Shown: positions 1 to 5,275 of the stretch, piece after piece
How the letters are laid out: each line of letters opens with the position of its first letter
How positions within the stretch are numbered: the stretch's first letter is position 1
Assembly (NCBI GenBank): GCA_002479245.1
Contig: DLMG01000362.1
Span: 1-5,275, forward strand
DNA: 5,275 nt
Direction: 5' to 3'
Origin: Verrucomicrobia subdivision 3 bacterium UBA7542
GTDB lineage: Bacteria > Verrucomicrobiota > Verrucomicrobiia > Limisphaerales > UBA11358
Notes under the pieces: model-generated
The model's database searches: none
What the model was told of the DNA's origin: nothing
Seen by the model: only the letters and a program-made list of their open reading frames with translations
Made by a program: the position numbers and the translations under genes

Positions 1-24
1 TTACTTTCCCGCGCGTCTCATCAT

Positions 25-30
25 GAGGTG
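25..30 (+). promoter_or_regulatory. Ribosome binding site of the Lrp/AsnC-family gene
   Basis: GAGGTG lies four bases before the ATG at 35, a good Shine-Dalgarno match that supports that start. Only 24 bases precede it in the window, so the promoter and any autoregulatory operator lie outside. Confidence 0.75.
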
Positions 31-34
31 AATT

Positions 35-514
35 ATGGATGAACTGTTGAAAATTTTGCAGGCCAACGCGACCGAGTCGCGCGAGAACATCGCGAAGATG
101 CTGAACACCACTGTCGCGAAGGTGAACGAGCGCATTGCCAAATACGAAAAGAGCGGGATCATCCGCGGCTACCAGGCCATCCTCAATGAGGACCAGCTCG
201 GGCTTGATACGGTCACGGCCGTCATCGAGGTCAAGGTGTCGCCCCAGCGCGAAGGCGGGTTCAACACCGTCGCCGCGCGCATCAGCCGTTTTCCCGAAGT
301 GCGCTCGGCGTATCTCATGAGCGGCACCTACGACGTGCTGTTGTTCATTGAGGGCCGCAACCTGCGCGAAGTGGCCGCGTTCGTCAGCGAACGGCTGTCG
401 CCGCTCGAAGGCGTGCTCTCCACGTCCACCCATTTCATGCTCAAAACCTACAAGCGCCTCGGCGTGTTGATGGAATCCGGCCATGCAGAAGAAAGACTCA
501 GTGTCGCTCCGTAA
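35..514 (+). CDS. Lrp/AsnC-family transcriptional regulator
   Basis: A 159-residue DNA-binding regulator, the usual length for this family (about 150-165). Residues about 3-48 form the N-terminal helix-turn-helix, with ESRENIAKMLNTTVAKVNER as the two helices, followed by the wing-like GIIRGYQAIL that typically joins the two domains. Residues about 60-140 are the RAM (regulation of amino acid metabolism) alpha-beta domain. The SGTYDVLL stretch at 96-103 corresponds to the conserved G-x-Y-D loop near the effector site at the oligomer interface. Family members are dimers or octamers that bind an amino acid and control amino acid metabolism genes, often including themselves. The start at 35 is backed by a good Shine-Dalgarno. 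The 3' end overlaps the aminotransferase gene by 32 bases, so the two are very likely cotranscribed, and the aminotransferase substrate or product is a reasonable candidate effector (inference). The actual ligand and target set cannot be read from sequence. Confidence 0.93.
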   Translation: MDELLKILQANATESRENIAKMLNTTVAKVNERIAKYEKSGIIRGYQAILNEDQLGLDTVTAVIEVKVSPQREGGFNTVAARISRFPEVRSAYLMSGTYDVLLFIEGRNLREVAAFVSERLSPLEGVLSTSTHFMLKTYKRLGVLMESGHAEERLSVAP

Positions 515-1664
515 CCGCATCAACGCGACGGTGCGCGACATCCCGCGCTCGGGCATCCGCGACTTCTTCGACATCGTCAGCACGATGAAGGACGTGATCA
601 GCCTGGGCATCGGCGAGCCGGATTTTGACACGCCCTGGCACGTGCGCGAATCCACCATGTTCGCGCTCGAACGCGGCGTGACGCATTACACCAGCAACTA
701 CGGTTATCTCGAACTCCGCCGGGCGCTCGCCAAATACGTCGGCAAAAAATTCGGCGCGGAATACAACCCGGAAAACGAAATCCTCATCACCGTCGGCGTA
801 AGCGAGGCGTTGGATCTTGCCTTGCGCGCGCTGGTCACACCGGGTGACGAAGTGCTTTACCACGAGCCGTGCTATGTGTCGTATCGGGCAACCATCCTGT
901 TCGCGCACGGTGTGCCGGTGGCCGTCGAGACGAAACCGGAGAACGGATTTCGCCTCACCCGCGCGATGCTGGAGGCAAACGTGACGCCGAAGACGAAGGT
1001 GTTGATGCTGAATTTTCCGAACAATCCCACCGGCGCGGTCATGGGCCGGCAGGATCTGGAGGACATCGCCGCGTTCGCCCGCGAGCGCGACCTCATCGTC
1101 GTCACGGACGAAATTTACGGCGAGTTGACCTACGACTCGCCGCACACGAGCATCGTGAGCCTGCCGGGCATGCGCGACCGCACGATTTTCCTGCACGGCT
1201 TTTCGAAGGCTTGGGCGATGACCGGTTACCGGCTCGGCTACGCCTGCGGCCCGGCGGAACTCATTGAGGCGATGATGAAAATCCATCAATACACAATGCT
1301 GTGCGCCTCTTCCCTGGGGCAGAAAGCCGCGATTGAAGCGCTCGCCCGCCCGGATACGGACGTGGGTGAGATGGTCAATGAATATCGCCGCCGCCGGAAT
1401 TTCATCGCCGCAGCTTTTGCGGACATGGGCATTGAATGTCACCGTCCACTCGGCGCGTTCTACGCGTTTCCGAGCGTGGCGAAGTTCGGCCTGAAGTCAA
1501 AGGACTTCGCGTTGAAATTGCTGCACGAGGAAAAGGTGGCGGCGGTGCCGGGCACGGCGTTTGGCGAATGCGGCGAAGGCTTCATTCGTTGTGCCTACGC
1601 GACCAGCATGGAAAATCTCAAGGAAGCGATGGTGCGGCTCAAAAAGTTTATTGCGAAGCGGTGA
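483..1664 (+). CDS. PLP-dependent class I/II aminotransferase (aspartate aminotransferase fold, subgroup I-gamma-like)
   Basis: A 393-residue cytoplasmic fold-type I aminotransferase that moves an amino group between an amino acid and a 2-oxo acid using pyridoxal phosphate. Visible landmarks are GIGEPDFDTP (42-51) in the N-terminal substrate loop, Tyr70 and Asn72 in HYTSNYG, and NFPNNPTG (177-184) with the cofactor-contacting Asn181. They continue with TDEIYGEL (208-215) with Asp209 facing the pyridine nitrogen, GFSKAWAMTGYRLGY (239-253) with Lys242 as the Schiff-base lysine and Arg250 as phosphate contact, and Arg369 in FIRCAYA, which binds the substrate carboxylate. All key residues are present, so it should be active. 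It resembles the aspartate/aromatic/PatA-type enzymes, but the exact substrate cannot be assigned. The ATG at 483 lies inside the Lrp gene, with only a weak purine stretch (GGA at 472-474) before it. An in-frame GTG at 501 is an alternative start that would still overlap. The overlap suggests translational coupling to the regulator. Confidence 0.95.
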   Translation: MQKKDSVSLRNRINATVRDIPRSGIRDFFDIVSTMKDVISLGIGEPDFDTPWHVRESTMFALERGVTHYTSNYGYLELRRALAKYVGKKFGAEYNPENEILITVGVSEALDLALRALVTPGDEVLYHEPCYVSYRATILFAHGVPVAVETKPENGFRLTRAMLEANVTPKTKVLMLNFPNNPTGAVMGRQDLEDIAAFARERDLIVVTDEIYGELTYDSPHTSIVSLPGMRDRTIFLHGFSKAWAMTGYRLGYACGPAELIEAMMKIHQYTMLCASSLGQKAAIEALARPDTDVGEMVNEYRRRRNFIAAAFADMGIECHRPLGAFYAFPSVAKFGLKSKDFALKLLHEEKVAAVPGTAFGECGEGFIRCAYATSMENLKEAMVRLKKFIAKR

Positions 1665-1676
1665 CTTGTCGGAAAC

Positions 1677-1694
1677 GCGTTGAACCCACAACGC
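1677..1694 (+). other. Small hairpin downstream of the aminotransferase gene
   Basis: GCGTTG (1677-1682) and CAACGC (1689-1694) form a perfect 6-base-pair stem around the loop AACCCA, 12 bases after the aminotransferase stop. No T-run follows, so it is not a convincing intrinsic terminator. It could stabilise the mRNA 3' end or be chance. Confidence 0.3.
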
Positions 1695-1729
1695 AAGCTC
1701 AACCGAAGCCGCTCATGACGTGATGGTTA

Positions 1730-1763
1730 ACAAAACTTTGTCCCACGTGGGACAAAGTTTTGT
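1730..1763. repeat. Perfect 34-base palindrome, candidate bidirectional terminator or dispersed repeat
   Basis: The left arm ACAAAACTTTGTCCCAC (1730-1746) is exactly reverse-complementary to the right arm GTGGGACAAAGTTTTGT (1747-1763), with no spacer and no mismatch. Each arm is itself nearly symmetric: ACAAA-AC-TTTGT on the left and ACAAA-GT-TTTGT on the right, flanking the core CCCACGTGGG (1742-1751). It sits between two converging transcription units (aminotransferase ending at 1664, YihY ending at 1881), where a shared terminator is expected. On either strand a GTCCCACGTGGGAC stem would be followed by the mixed tail AAAGTTTTGT, which is a weaker tail than a classical U-run. Alternatives are a binding site for a dimeric or tetrameric protein, or one copy of a family of repeated palindromic elements. 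The symmetry is certain and the function is not. Confidence 0.6.
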
Positions 1764-1818
1764 CGTGCATCTTCACTGCAAATAGCAAGGCCAGCTCTAC
1801 GTTATGGCTTCTCCCGCT

Positions 1819-1884
1819 TCATGCCGCGCGCCCCGCCACACGGTATTCCTGCTCCTTGATTTCCTTGGGAATGCAAATGATCAC
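1819..1884 (-). pseudogene. ald: N-terminal remnant of an alanine dehydrogenase-like gene (AlaDH/PNT N-terminal domain)
   Basis: On the minus strand a GTG at 1884-1882 opens VIICIPKEIKEQEYRVA (1884-1834), which closely matches the extreme N-terminus of alanine dehydrogenases (pattern M-I-I-G-x-P-K-E-I-K-x-x-E-x-R-V-A). The expected continuation (xTPxGV...) is absent: four unrelated residues and a TGA at 1821-1819 follow. The rest of the roughly 370-residue enzyme, including the NAD-binding domain, is missing from the window. The GTG overlaps the YihY stop codon as GTGA, a classic coupled-gene junction, so an intact gene probably once followed YihY in the same operon. The related transhydrogenase alpha subunit PntA shares the P-K-E and R-V-A positions and cannot be fully excluded, but IIxIPKEIK favours alanine dehydrogenase. 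A second odd feature is Cys4 where the family usually has Gly. The short product is not expected to be functional. The identification rests on only 17 residues, supported by the start-codon context. Confidence 0.62.
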
Positions 1885-3446
1885 AGGGGAAAGCTTTCGT
1901 CGGCGTCGGTTGAAGATGTGGCGGTTGGCGAAGGCGGGGTGAGTTCGAGCCGGGCTTGGGCGCGATTGACCAGCGCAAGCATCGTCACGGACGCGGCGGC
2001 CTGGCGTTCGGCCTCCTCGATGCGCGCAAATTCGCCGTAAACTTCCGCGCGCACCGGTTCGTTTTGCGAGGGCAGTTCCTGTCCGCCGCCGGTACGCATG
2101 GCGTGCAGAATGTGGTGGGCATTCATCGAATCCAGCGGACGCGCGGGCGCGTAGGCGGATTCGGCGCCGGCGATTTCAGTGACGAGCCGCGCAGCGAGGA
2201 GCGTATGTAAAACCTGTTGCGCGAGCCGGCTTGGAATGCCCAGTTCGGCGGAAATTCCCTGAATTGTGACCGGCGGCAGGCCGCGTTGGAAGCGTTGCCC
2301 AATGCACGTCATCAGCCGCAGCGCGACGAATTCGCGTCCGCGCTGGTTGACGTTTTCGGCGAGTTTGTCCTGCAGATATGCCGCGCGATTTTGGAAGGCG
2401 TAGGCGACCTGTGCGCCGAAGAGCAGAATCAGCCAGGAAAAATAAAGTCCGATCATGAAAACGGGCACGAGGCCGAGACTCCCGTAAATTTTGCTGTTGG
2501 AAACGACGCGGGAAACGTAGAGGAAACCGAAGATGTTGTTCAAATGCCACAACGACCCGCCCACGACACCGCCGACAAACGCCGCGGCGAAACGGACCCG
2601 GGTGTTCGGCACGAGCTGATAAACCAGCGTGAAGGTCAGCCACAAAACCACGAGCGGCAGAAGTTGGAAAATCAGGTCGCCAATGAACGGCATTTGGGCA
2701 ACGAGATTTCTGGTGGTTTGCAGATGCGAGCCGCCGGTCAACCCCAGCGCTGCGACAATGGCGAGCGGACCAAGCGTAATGGTCGTCCAATAAAGCACGA
2801 CCCGAAGCAACCAGTTCCGTCCGCGGGTCACGCCCCAGATGTCGTTGAACGTGTCTTCGATGTTCGCGAGCATCTGAATGGCCACATAGACCAGCAACAA
2901 CATGCCGATCACGCCGAGTGTGCCGGTGCGGGTGTTCTGGATGAATTTATGAATATATTGGGCAGCTTCCTTTTGCGCGACGGCCACCCGCGTGTCGCCA
3001 CCGGAATCGCCCGGGCCGGCCGCGACAACATTGGTTTCTGCGACGACATTGGCCGGCGTCAATGCCACCGACAGGCCGGAACTGAGACTGAGTGAAACCG
3101 CCTGGTCGTTGGGGTTGAGCGTTGCGGGCGGCATGACGTTGGAGACCAATTTATCAATCGCCTGGTAGATTTTTTCCTCGCCTTCGTTTTTGAGCAGGCT
3201 GCTGGTGACGCTGATGGCCACCGCGAGCAACGGGATGAGCGCCAGCAGCGTCGTATAGGACAACGCCGCCGCGCGGACGGGACAGCGGTTGTGCACGAAA
3301 CTCCTGATGACAAGCGCGCAAAGGTGCGCGAACCGCTCGAGCCGGCTCAGTTCGCTTTCTGCGCCGGAGTAAACGCCGGTCAAAATATTAATGAGACGTG
3401 AGAGCGGCTTTTTCGCCATGATGTTGCGCCACGCTAACAAACCCAT
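1881..3446 (-). CDS. YihY/BrkB-family inner-membrane protein with winged-helix-like C-terminal extension
   Basis: A predicted 521-residue integral membrane protein of the YihY family (once wrongly called RNase BN; the real function is unsettled). Residue numbers count from the ATG at 3446-3444. Hallmarks are RAAALSYTTLLALIPLLAVA (58-77) in the first membrane helix, the ANIEDTFNDIWG block (194-205), and four or five more hydrophobic segments at about 176-196, 213-237, 258-280, 286-308 and 326-350. Typical members have about 290 residues. This one has an insert of roughly 85 residues between helices 1 and 2 (about 88-172), low in complexity around PANVVAETNVVAAGPGDSGG, and about 170 hydrophilic residues after the last helix. 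Residues about 372-437 of that tail (IQGISAELGIPSRLAQQVLH and the following LLAARLVTE) look like a winged helix. An upstream extension of the open frame to 3686 runs antisense through the tRNA and is rejected. The start is either 3446 or the ATG at 3419-3417 (512 residues), and neither has a strong Shine-Dalgarno. Confidence 0.9.
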   Translation of the reverse strand: MGLLAWRNIMAKKPLSRLINILTGVYSGAESELSRLERFAHLCALVIRSFVHNRCPVRAAALSYTTLLALIPLLAVAISVTSSLLKNEGEEKIYQAIDKLVSNVMPPATLNPNDQAVSLSLSSGLSVALTPANVVAETNVVAAGPGDSGGDTRVAVAQKEAAQYIHKFIQNTRTGTLGVIGMLLLVYVAIQMLANIEDTFNDIWGVTRGRNWLLRVVLYWTTITLGPLAIVAALGLTGGSHLQTTRNLVAQMPFIGDLIFQLLPLVVLWLTFTLVYQLVPNTRVRFAAAFVGGVVGGSLWHLNNIFGFLYVSRVVSNSKIYGSLGLVPVFMIGLYFSWLILLFGAQVAYAFQNRAAYLQDKLAENVNQRGREFVALRLMTCIGQRFQRGLPPVTIQGISAELGIPSRLAQQVLHTLLAARLVTEIAGAESAYAPARPLDSMNAHHILHAMRTGGGQELPSQNEPVRAEVYGEFARIEEAERQAAASVTMLALVNRAQARLELTPPSPTATSSTDADESFPL

Positions 3447-3495
3447 TCGCCAAGTCAATCGGCGCGCGAATCCGCCCTCATTAAAATTCCGGCGC

Positions 3496-3512
3496 GATAA
3501 ATCTGCTTTATC
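3496..3512. promoter_or_regulatory. Inverted repeat GATAAA-N5-TTTATC in the divergent intergenic region
   Basis: GATAAA (3496-3501) and TTTATC (3507-3512) are exact reverse complements separated by TCTGC. The repeat is AT-rich against its GC-rich surroundings and lies 50 bases before the YihY start and 32 bases before the tRNA gene. It could be an operator, or supply -10-like hexamers to either direction. No convincing -35/-10 pair could be fixed for either gene, so the role is open. Confidence 0.3.
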
Positions 3513-3532
3513 ACCACCGCAAAATCCGCACA

Positions 3533-3544
3533 ATGTCCGGACAT
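3533..3544. promoter_or_regulatory. 12-base palindrome directly abutting the tRNA 5' end
   Basis: ATGTCCGGACAT is perfectly self-complementary and ends one base before the first base of the mature tRNA. It would fall near the transcription start or in the leader removed by RNase P. It may be a regulatory site or a processing-related hairpin, and chance is also plausible for a 12-mer. Confidence 0.3.
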
Positions 3545-3621
3545 GCATCCGTAGCTCAATTGGATAGAGCTTCTGACTTCGGATCAGAAGGTTGCAGGTT
3601 CGATTCCTGCCGGATGCGCCA
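3545..3621 (+). tRNA. tRNA-Arg (anticodon UCG)
   Basis: A complete 77-base tRNA gene with 3' CCA encoded. The acceptor stem GCATCCG (3545-3551) pairs perfectly with CGGATGC (3611-3617), followed by discriminator G3618 and CCA (3619-3621). The D stem is GCTC/GAGC (3554-3557 and 3567-3570) around AATTGGATA. The anticodon stem TCTGA/TCAGA (3572-3576 and 3584-3588) encloses the loop CTTCGGA, placing anticodon TCG at 3579-3581, which reads CGA and probably other CGN arginine codons. The variable loop is AGGTT. The T stem GCAGG/CCTGC (3594-3598 and 3606-3610) carries the loop TTCGATT. All stems are intact, with no intron and no mismatch, so it should be functional. Its 3' half is a common integration target for mobile elements, and a truncated gene follows about 75 bases downstream. 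No second copy of the tRNA 3' end is visible in the window. Confidence 0.97.
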
Positions 3622-3696
3622 GATTTTATTGGGGTTTGATGCGTCTCTGCATTTTGTAAACTGCCGAGCAGCATCGAATGTGGCAACCGGGGCGCC

Positions 3697-3991
3697 TTGA
3701 AGGATTACGGCACGCTCATCACCCCGCCGTTCCAAGTACTGGTGGACAATTTGAAACCGAAAGCAACGTGCTCGAAATCGAAGTCACCAGCGTTTCGGCC
3801 AACCGCATCCACGATTTGGACCGGTGGGGTCCAGCAGGCGCGGGATGGAAGATTTTAACGACATCAATTTCGTCAACCCCAACCACCGGCCGTTCGACGC
3901 CTTGAACTGGCCGCTGACGGATTCCGGCCTGCCCGGCCCGGTGATTTTGCTGGCAGTGGTGCTTGAGCGACCGGCGTCAGCGGCGGACTGA
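3697..3991 (+). pseudogene. Frameshifted C-terminal remnant of a large glycoside hydrolase (GH106/GH2-like terminal beta-sandwich)
   Basis: Three reading frames together give about 90 residues resembling the extreme C-terminus of large bacterial glycosyl hydrolases of the rhamnosidase-like type. Frame 1 has DYGTLITPPFQVLVDNLKP (3703-3759). The frame then shifts by one base near 3757-3759 into ESNVLEIEVTSVSANRIHD (3759-3815), followed by LDR. A second shift, explained by about 11 extra bases at 3825-3835, leads to FNDINFVNPNHRPFDALNWP and then LTDSGLPGPV (3854-3943), ending at a TGA at 3989-3991. The order pore-like 'PPF...NVLEIEVT..ANRI..LDR...INFVN...PFDA..W...DSGL.GPV' is the typical C-terminal signature as I recall it for these enzymes. 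The catalytic body of several hundred residues is absent: stops and then the tRNA lie immediately upstream. The last 15 bases overlap the 3' end of the converging GH31 gene. It is a dead fragment, and the exact GH family is uncertain. Confidence 0.65.
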
Positions 3992-5275
3992 CTTCTCAAA
4001 CCACTCGCGCACTTCTGCATCGAGCCGCCTCAAGTCCGGGCGGGTGTTCGCGGCGGCCACCGCGTCGCTCCATTCCCGGGGCAAATCGCCGAGTTCGACG
4101 TTCGAGCTGACCCGGACGAAAATCGGCATTTGATGCAAATCGGCATTGACGATGATGGTTTGGCCGCCGGCGTAAATTTTTTCAGGATTCCACGCGTCGC
4201 GCCATTGGCTGCCGGACGGCAGATAAACCTCCTGCGTTCGCTGATTTCTTTGCCAGATGGGCGAAACCAGCAGGTCCGGGCCGTAAAGATACGTCCACCA
4301 GTTCGACCACGCGGCGGGCGCCTTCGGTTCGACCAAAAACAGCGGTCGCACGATCGGCATCCCGGTTTCGTGGGCGACTTTCGCCTGTTCAAAACTGTAA
4401 TCGGCCAGCCGGGTGTGCAGCCGCGCGTAAAGCCGCCAGAGGGCAATCAATTCCGCGTCATAGCTCGGAGGATTGTGGAAATTCCAGAACGCGCGGTTTT
4501 GCGTCGGGCCGACTTCCATGATGGGTGTGAAGCAACTGAAGGCGAGCCAGCGGCCGCAGACTTCCGTGTCCGCCGATTGCTGGCTGTAGCCGCAGGTGTC
4601 CGAACCCCAGTTGGGATAACCCATCACCGCCGCCCGTTGCACGGCAATAATCTCGGCCCGCAAACCTTCCGGCGTGCCGCCGATGTCGCCGCCCCAGAAC
4701 ACACCGTGGGCTGAACTGCCGGTGTAAGCTGCGCGCGGCATGCAGACGAAATCGTCGCCGCGATACTCCCGGGCGACGTCATAGGCCGCCTGCAAATACA
4801 GGACCGGATAGGCATTGCGGTTCTCGCGGACGGAGCGGCCGTCACAAACCCGGTACGGCCCGCTTTCCGGTATGTTCTCCTCGCTGCGGTCCATCTTGAA
4901 ACCGGCCACGCCGAGCTTCAGCAGTCTGGCCACGCCTTCCTGCCAGTATTTTTTCGCCTCGGGATTGGTGAAGTCGGCCAGCGGATAATTGCTTTTGGCC
5001 GGCTTTTGACCGGCACTGGTGAGTGTCCAGCCTTTGGCCAGCGCATTCGTTTCCATTTGCCCCTGAAAAAACGGCCCGATCCACAAAAACATCTGCACGT
5101 TTTGCTCATTGAGCCATTTCACCGATTCGGCGAAGTTCGGCAGCCGGTTCGTATCAATCTCAAAGTCGTCGTAACCGTTTTCGCCCGGGCCCCAGGGACG
5201 GTCCATCCAGTAAATGCCGAGGGGAATGCCGTAGGCCTTCATCAACAACACGTCCTCCATGAACTCGGAATTGAA
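3977..5275 (-). CDS. Glycoside hydrolase family 31 enzyme (alpha-glucosidase/alpha-xylosidase-like), partial
   Basis: The C-terminal 432 residues of a GH31 retaining alpha-glycosidase. The frame stays open to the window edge (residues FNSEF precede the first Met, at 5260), so the real start lies beyond it; family members usually exceed 600 residues. Numbers count from that Met. The (beta/alpha)8 barrel runs to about 290: GIYWMDRPWGPGENGYDDFE (15-34) is the early barrel strand and substrate loop, AGFKMDRSEE (119-128) holds the catalytic nucleophile Asp124, and VFWGGDIGG (187-195) holds the acid/base Asp192. NWGSDTCGY (217-225) and the Arg-Trp of GRWLAFSCFTPIMEV (236-250) are conserved barrel-end motifs. 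LYGPDLLVSPI (325-335) starts the C-terminal beta-sandwich domains. Such enzymes release alpha-linked glucose or xylose, or related sugars, from oligosaccharides. The substrate is not decidable here, and any export signal would be in the missing N-terminus. The gene converges on the GH remnant, overlapping its last 15 bases. Confidence 0.93.
   Translation of the reverse strand, partial: FNSEFMEDVLLMKAYGIPLGIYWMDRPWGPGENGYDDFEIDTNRLPNFAESVKWLNEQNVQMFLWIGPFFQGQMETNALAKGWTLTSAGQKPAKSNYPLADFTNPEAKKYWQEGVARLLKLGVAGFKMDRSEENIPESGPYRVCDGRSVRENRNAYPVLYLQAAYDVAREYRGDDFVCMPRAAYTGSSAHGVFWGGDIGGTPEGLRAEIIAVQRAAVMGYPNWGSDTCGYSQQSADTEVCGRWLAFSCFTPIMEVGPTQNRAFWNFHNPPSYDAELIALWRLYARLHTRLADYSFEQAKVAHETGMPIVRPLFLVEPKAPAAWSNWWTYLYGPDLLVSPIWQRNQRTQEVYLPSGSQWRDAWNPEKIYAGGQTIIVNADLHQMPIFVRVSSNVELGDLPREWSDAVAAANTRPDLRRLDAEVREWFEKSVRR

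Noticed and set aside
498..1442. A 314-codon open frame antisense to the aminotransferase
   Set aside because: It lies wholly opposite a gene with every catalytic motif intact. Its product is rich in Arg, His and Val with no recognisable domain, as expected for the complementary frame of a GC-rich gene.
1699..1770. A 23-codon minus-strand frame through the palindrome
   Set aside because: It is very short, has no ribosome site, and its sequence is dictated by the palindrome.
2217..3095. A 292-codon plus-strand open frame opposite the YihY gene
   Set aside because: The YihY frame has clear membrane helices and family motifs. The opposite product is a hydrophilic low-complexity sequence without a domain.
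3622..3696. An intrinsic terminator for the tRNA
   Set aside because: No GC-rich stem followed by a T-run could be found in this stretch.
3678..3905. A 75-codon open frame as an independent small gene
   Set aside because: Only its middle (residues from about 3759) matches anything, and that match continues into other frames before and after it, so it is one piece of the broken hydrolase.
4130..4714. A 194-codon plus-strand open frame opposite the GH31 gene
   Set aside because: It is a shadow of the conserved GH31 coding sequence and shows no family motif.
1..5275. CRISPR array, tandem repeats, transposase or riboswitch
   Set aside because: No regularly spaced repeats, no transposase motifs and no recognisable riboswitch fold were seen. 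The only strong repeat structure is the palindrome at 1730-1763.

Overview
The window is about 5.3 kb of moderately high-GC bacterial chromosome. It carries four protein-coding genes, one tRNA gene and two broken gene remnants. Glycoside hydrolases of the GH31 and GH106-like types, together with an enlarged YihY-type membrane protein, suggest a polysaccharide-degrading bacterium, possibly a soil or freshwater Verrucomicrobiota. There is no ribosomal RNA or other marker gene, so this placement is an inference.

Layout: (1) 35-1664, plus strand: an Lrp/AsnC-family regulator and a class I/II PLP aminotransferase, overlapping by 32 bases and probably translationally coupled. (2) 1665-1880: a convergent intergenic stretch with a weak hairpin after the aminotransferase and a perfect 34-base palindrome (1730-1763). 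Its right edge, read on the minus strand, holds the first ~17 codons of an alanine dehydrogenase-like gene that is then lost. (3) 1881-3446, minus strand: a YihY/BrkB-family inner-membrane protein with an unusual extra-membrane insert and a winged-helix-like C-terminal tail. (4) 3447-3544: a divergent control region with two small inverted repeats. (5) 3545-3621, plus strand: a complete tRNA-Arg(UCG) with encoded CCA. (6) ~3697-3991, plus strand: the frameshifted C-terminal end of a large glycoside hydrolase whose body is missing. (7) 3977 to the window edge, minus strand: a GH31 glycosidase, cut at its N-terminal side by the window end.

How it fits together: the regulator and aminotransferase form an amino-acid metabolism unit, in which the regulator probably senses an amino acid and controls its own transcript. 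The ald-like remnant starts on the stop codon of the YihY gene (GTGA overlap), so an intact ald once probably followed YihY in an operon. It ends abruptly about 70 bases from the palindrome. On the other side, the glycosidase remnant begins about 75 bases after the tRNA 3' end. The stretch from YihY to the tRNA is therefore bordered on both sides by truncated genes, which suggests rearrangement at both edges. The intact GH31 gene and the GH remnant together look like the edge of a carbohydrate-utilisation locus that continues to the right.
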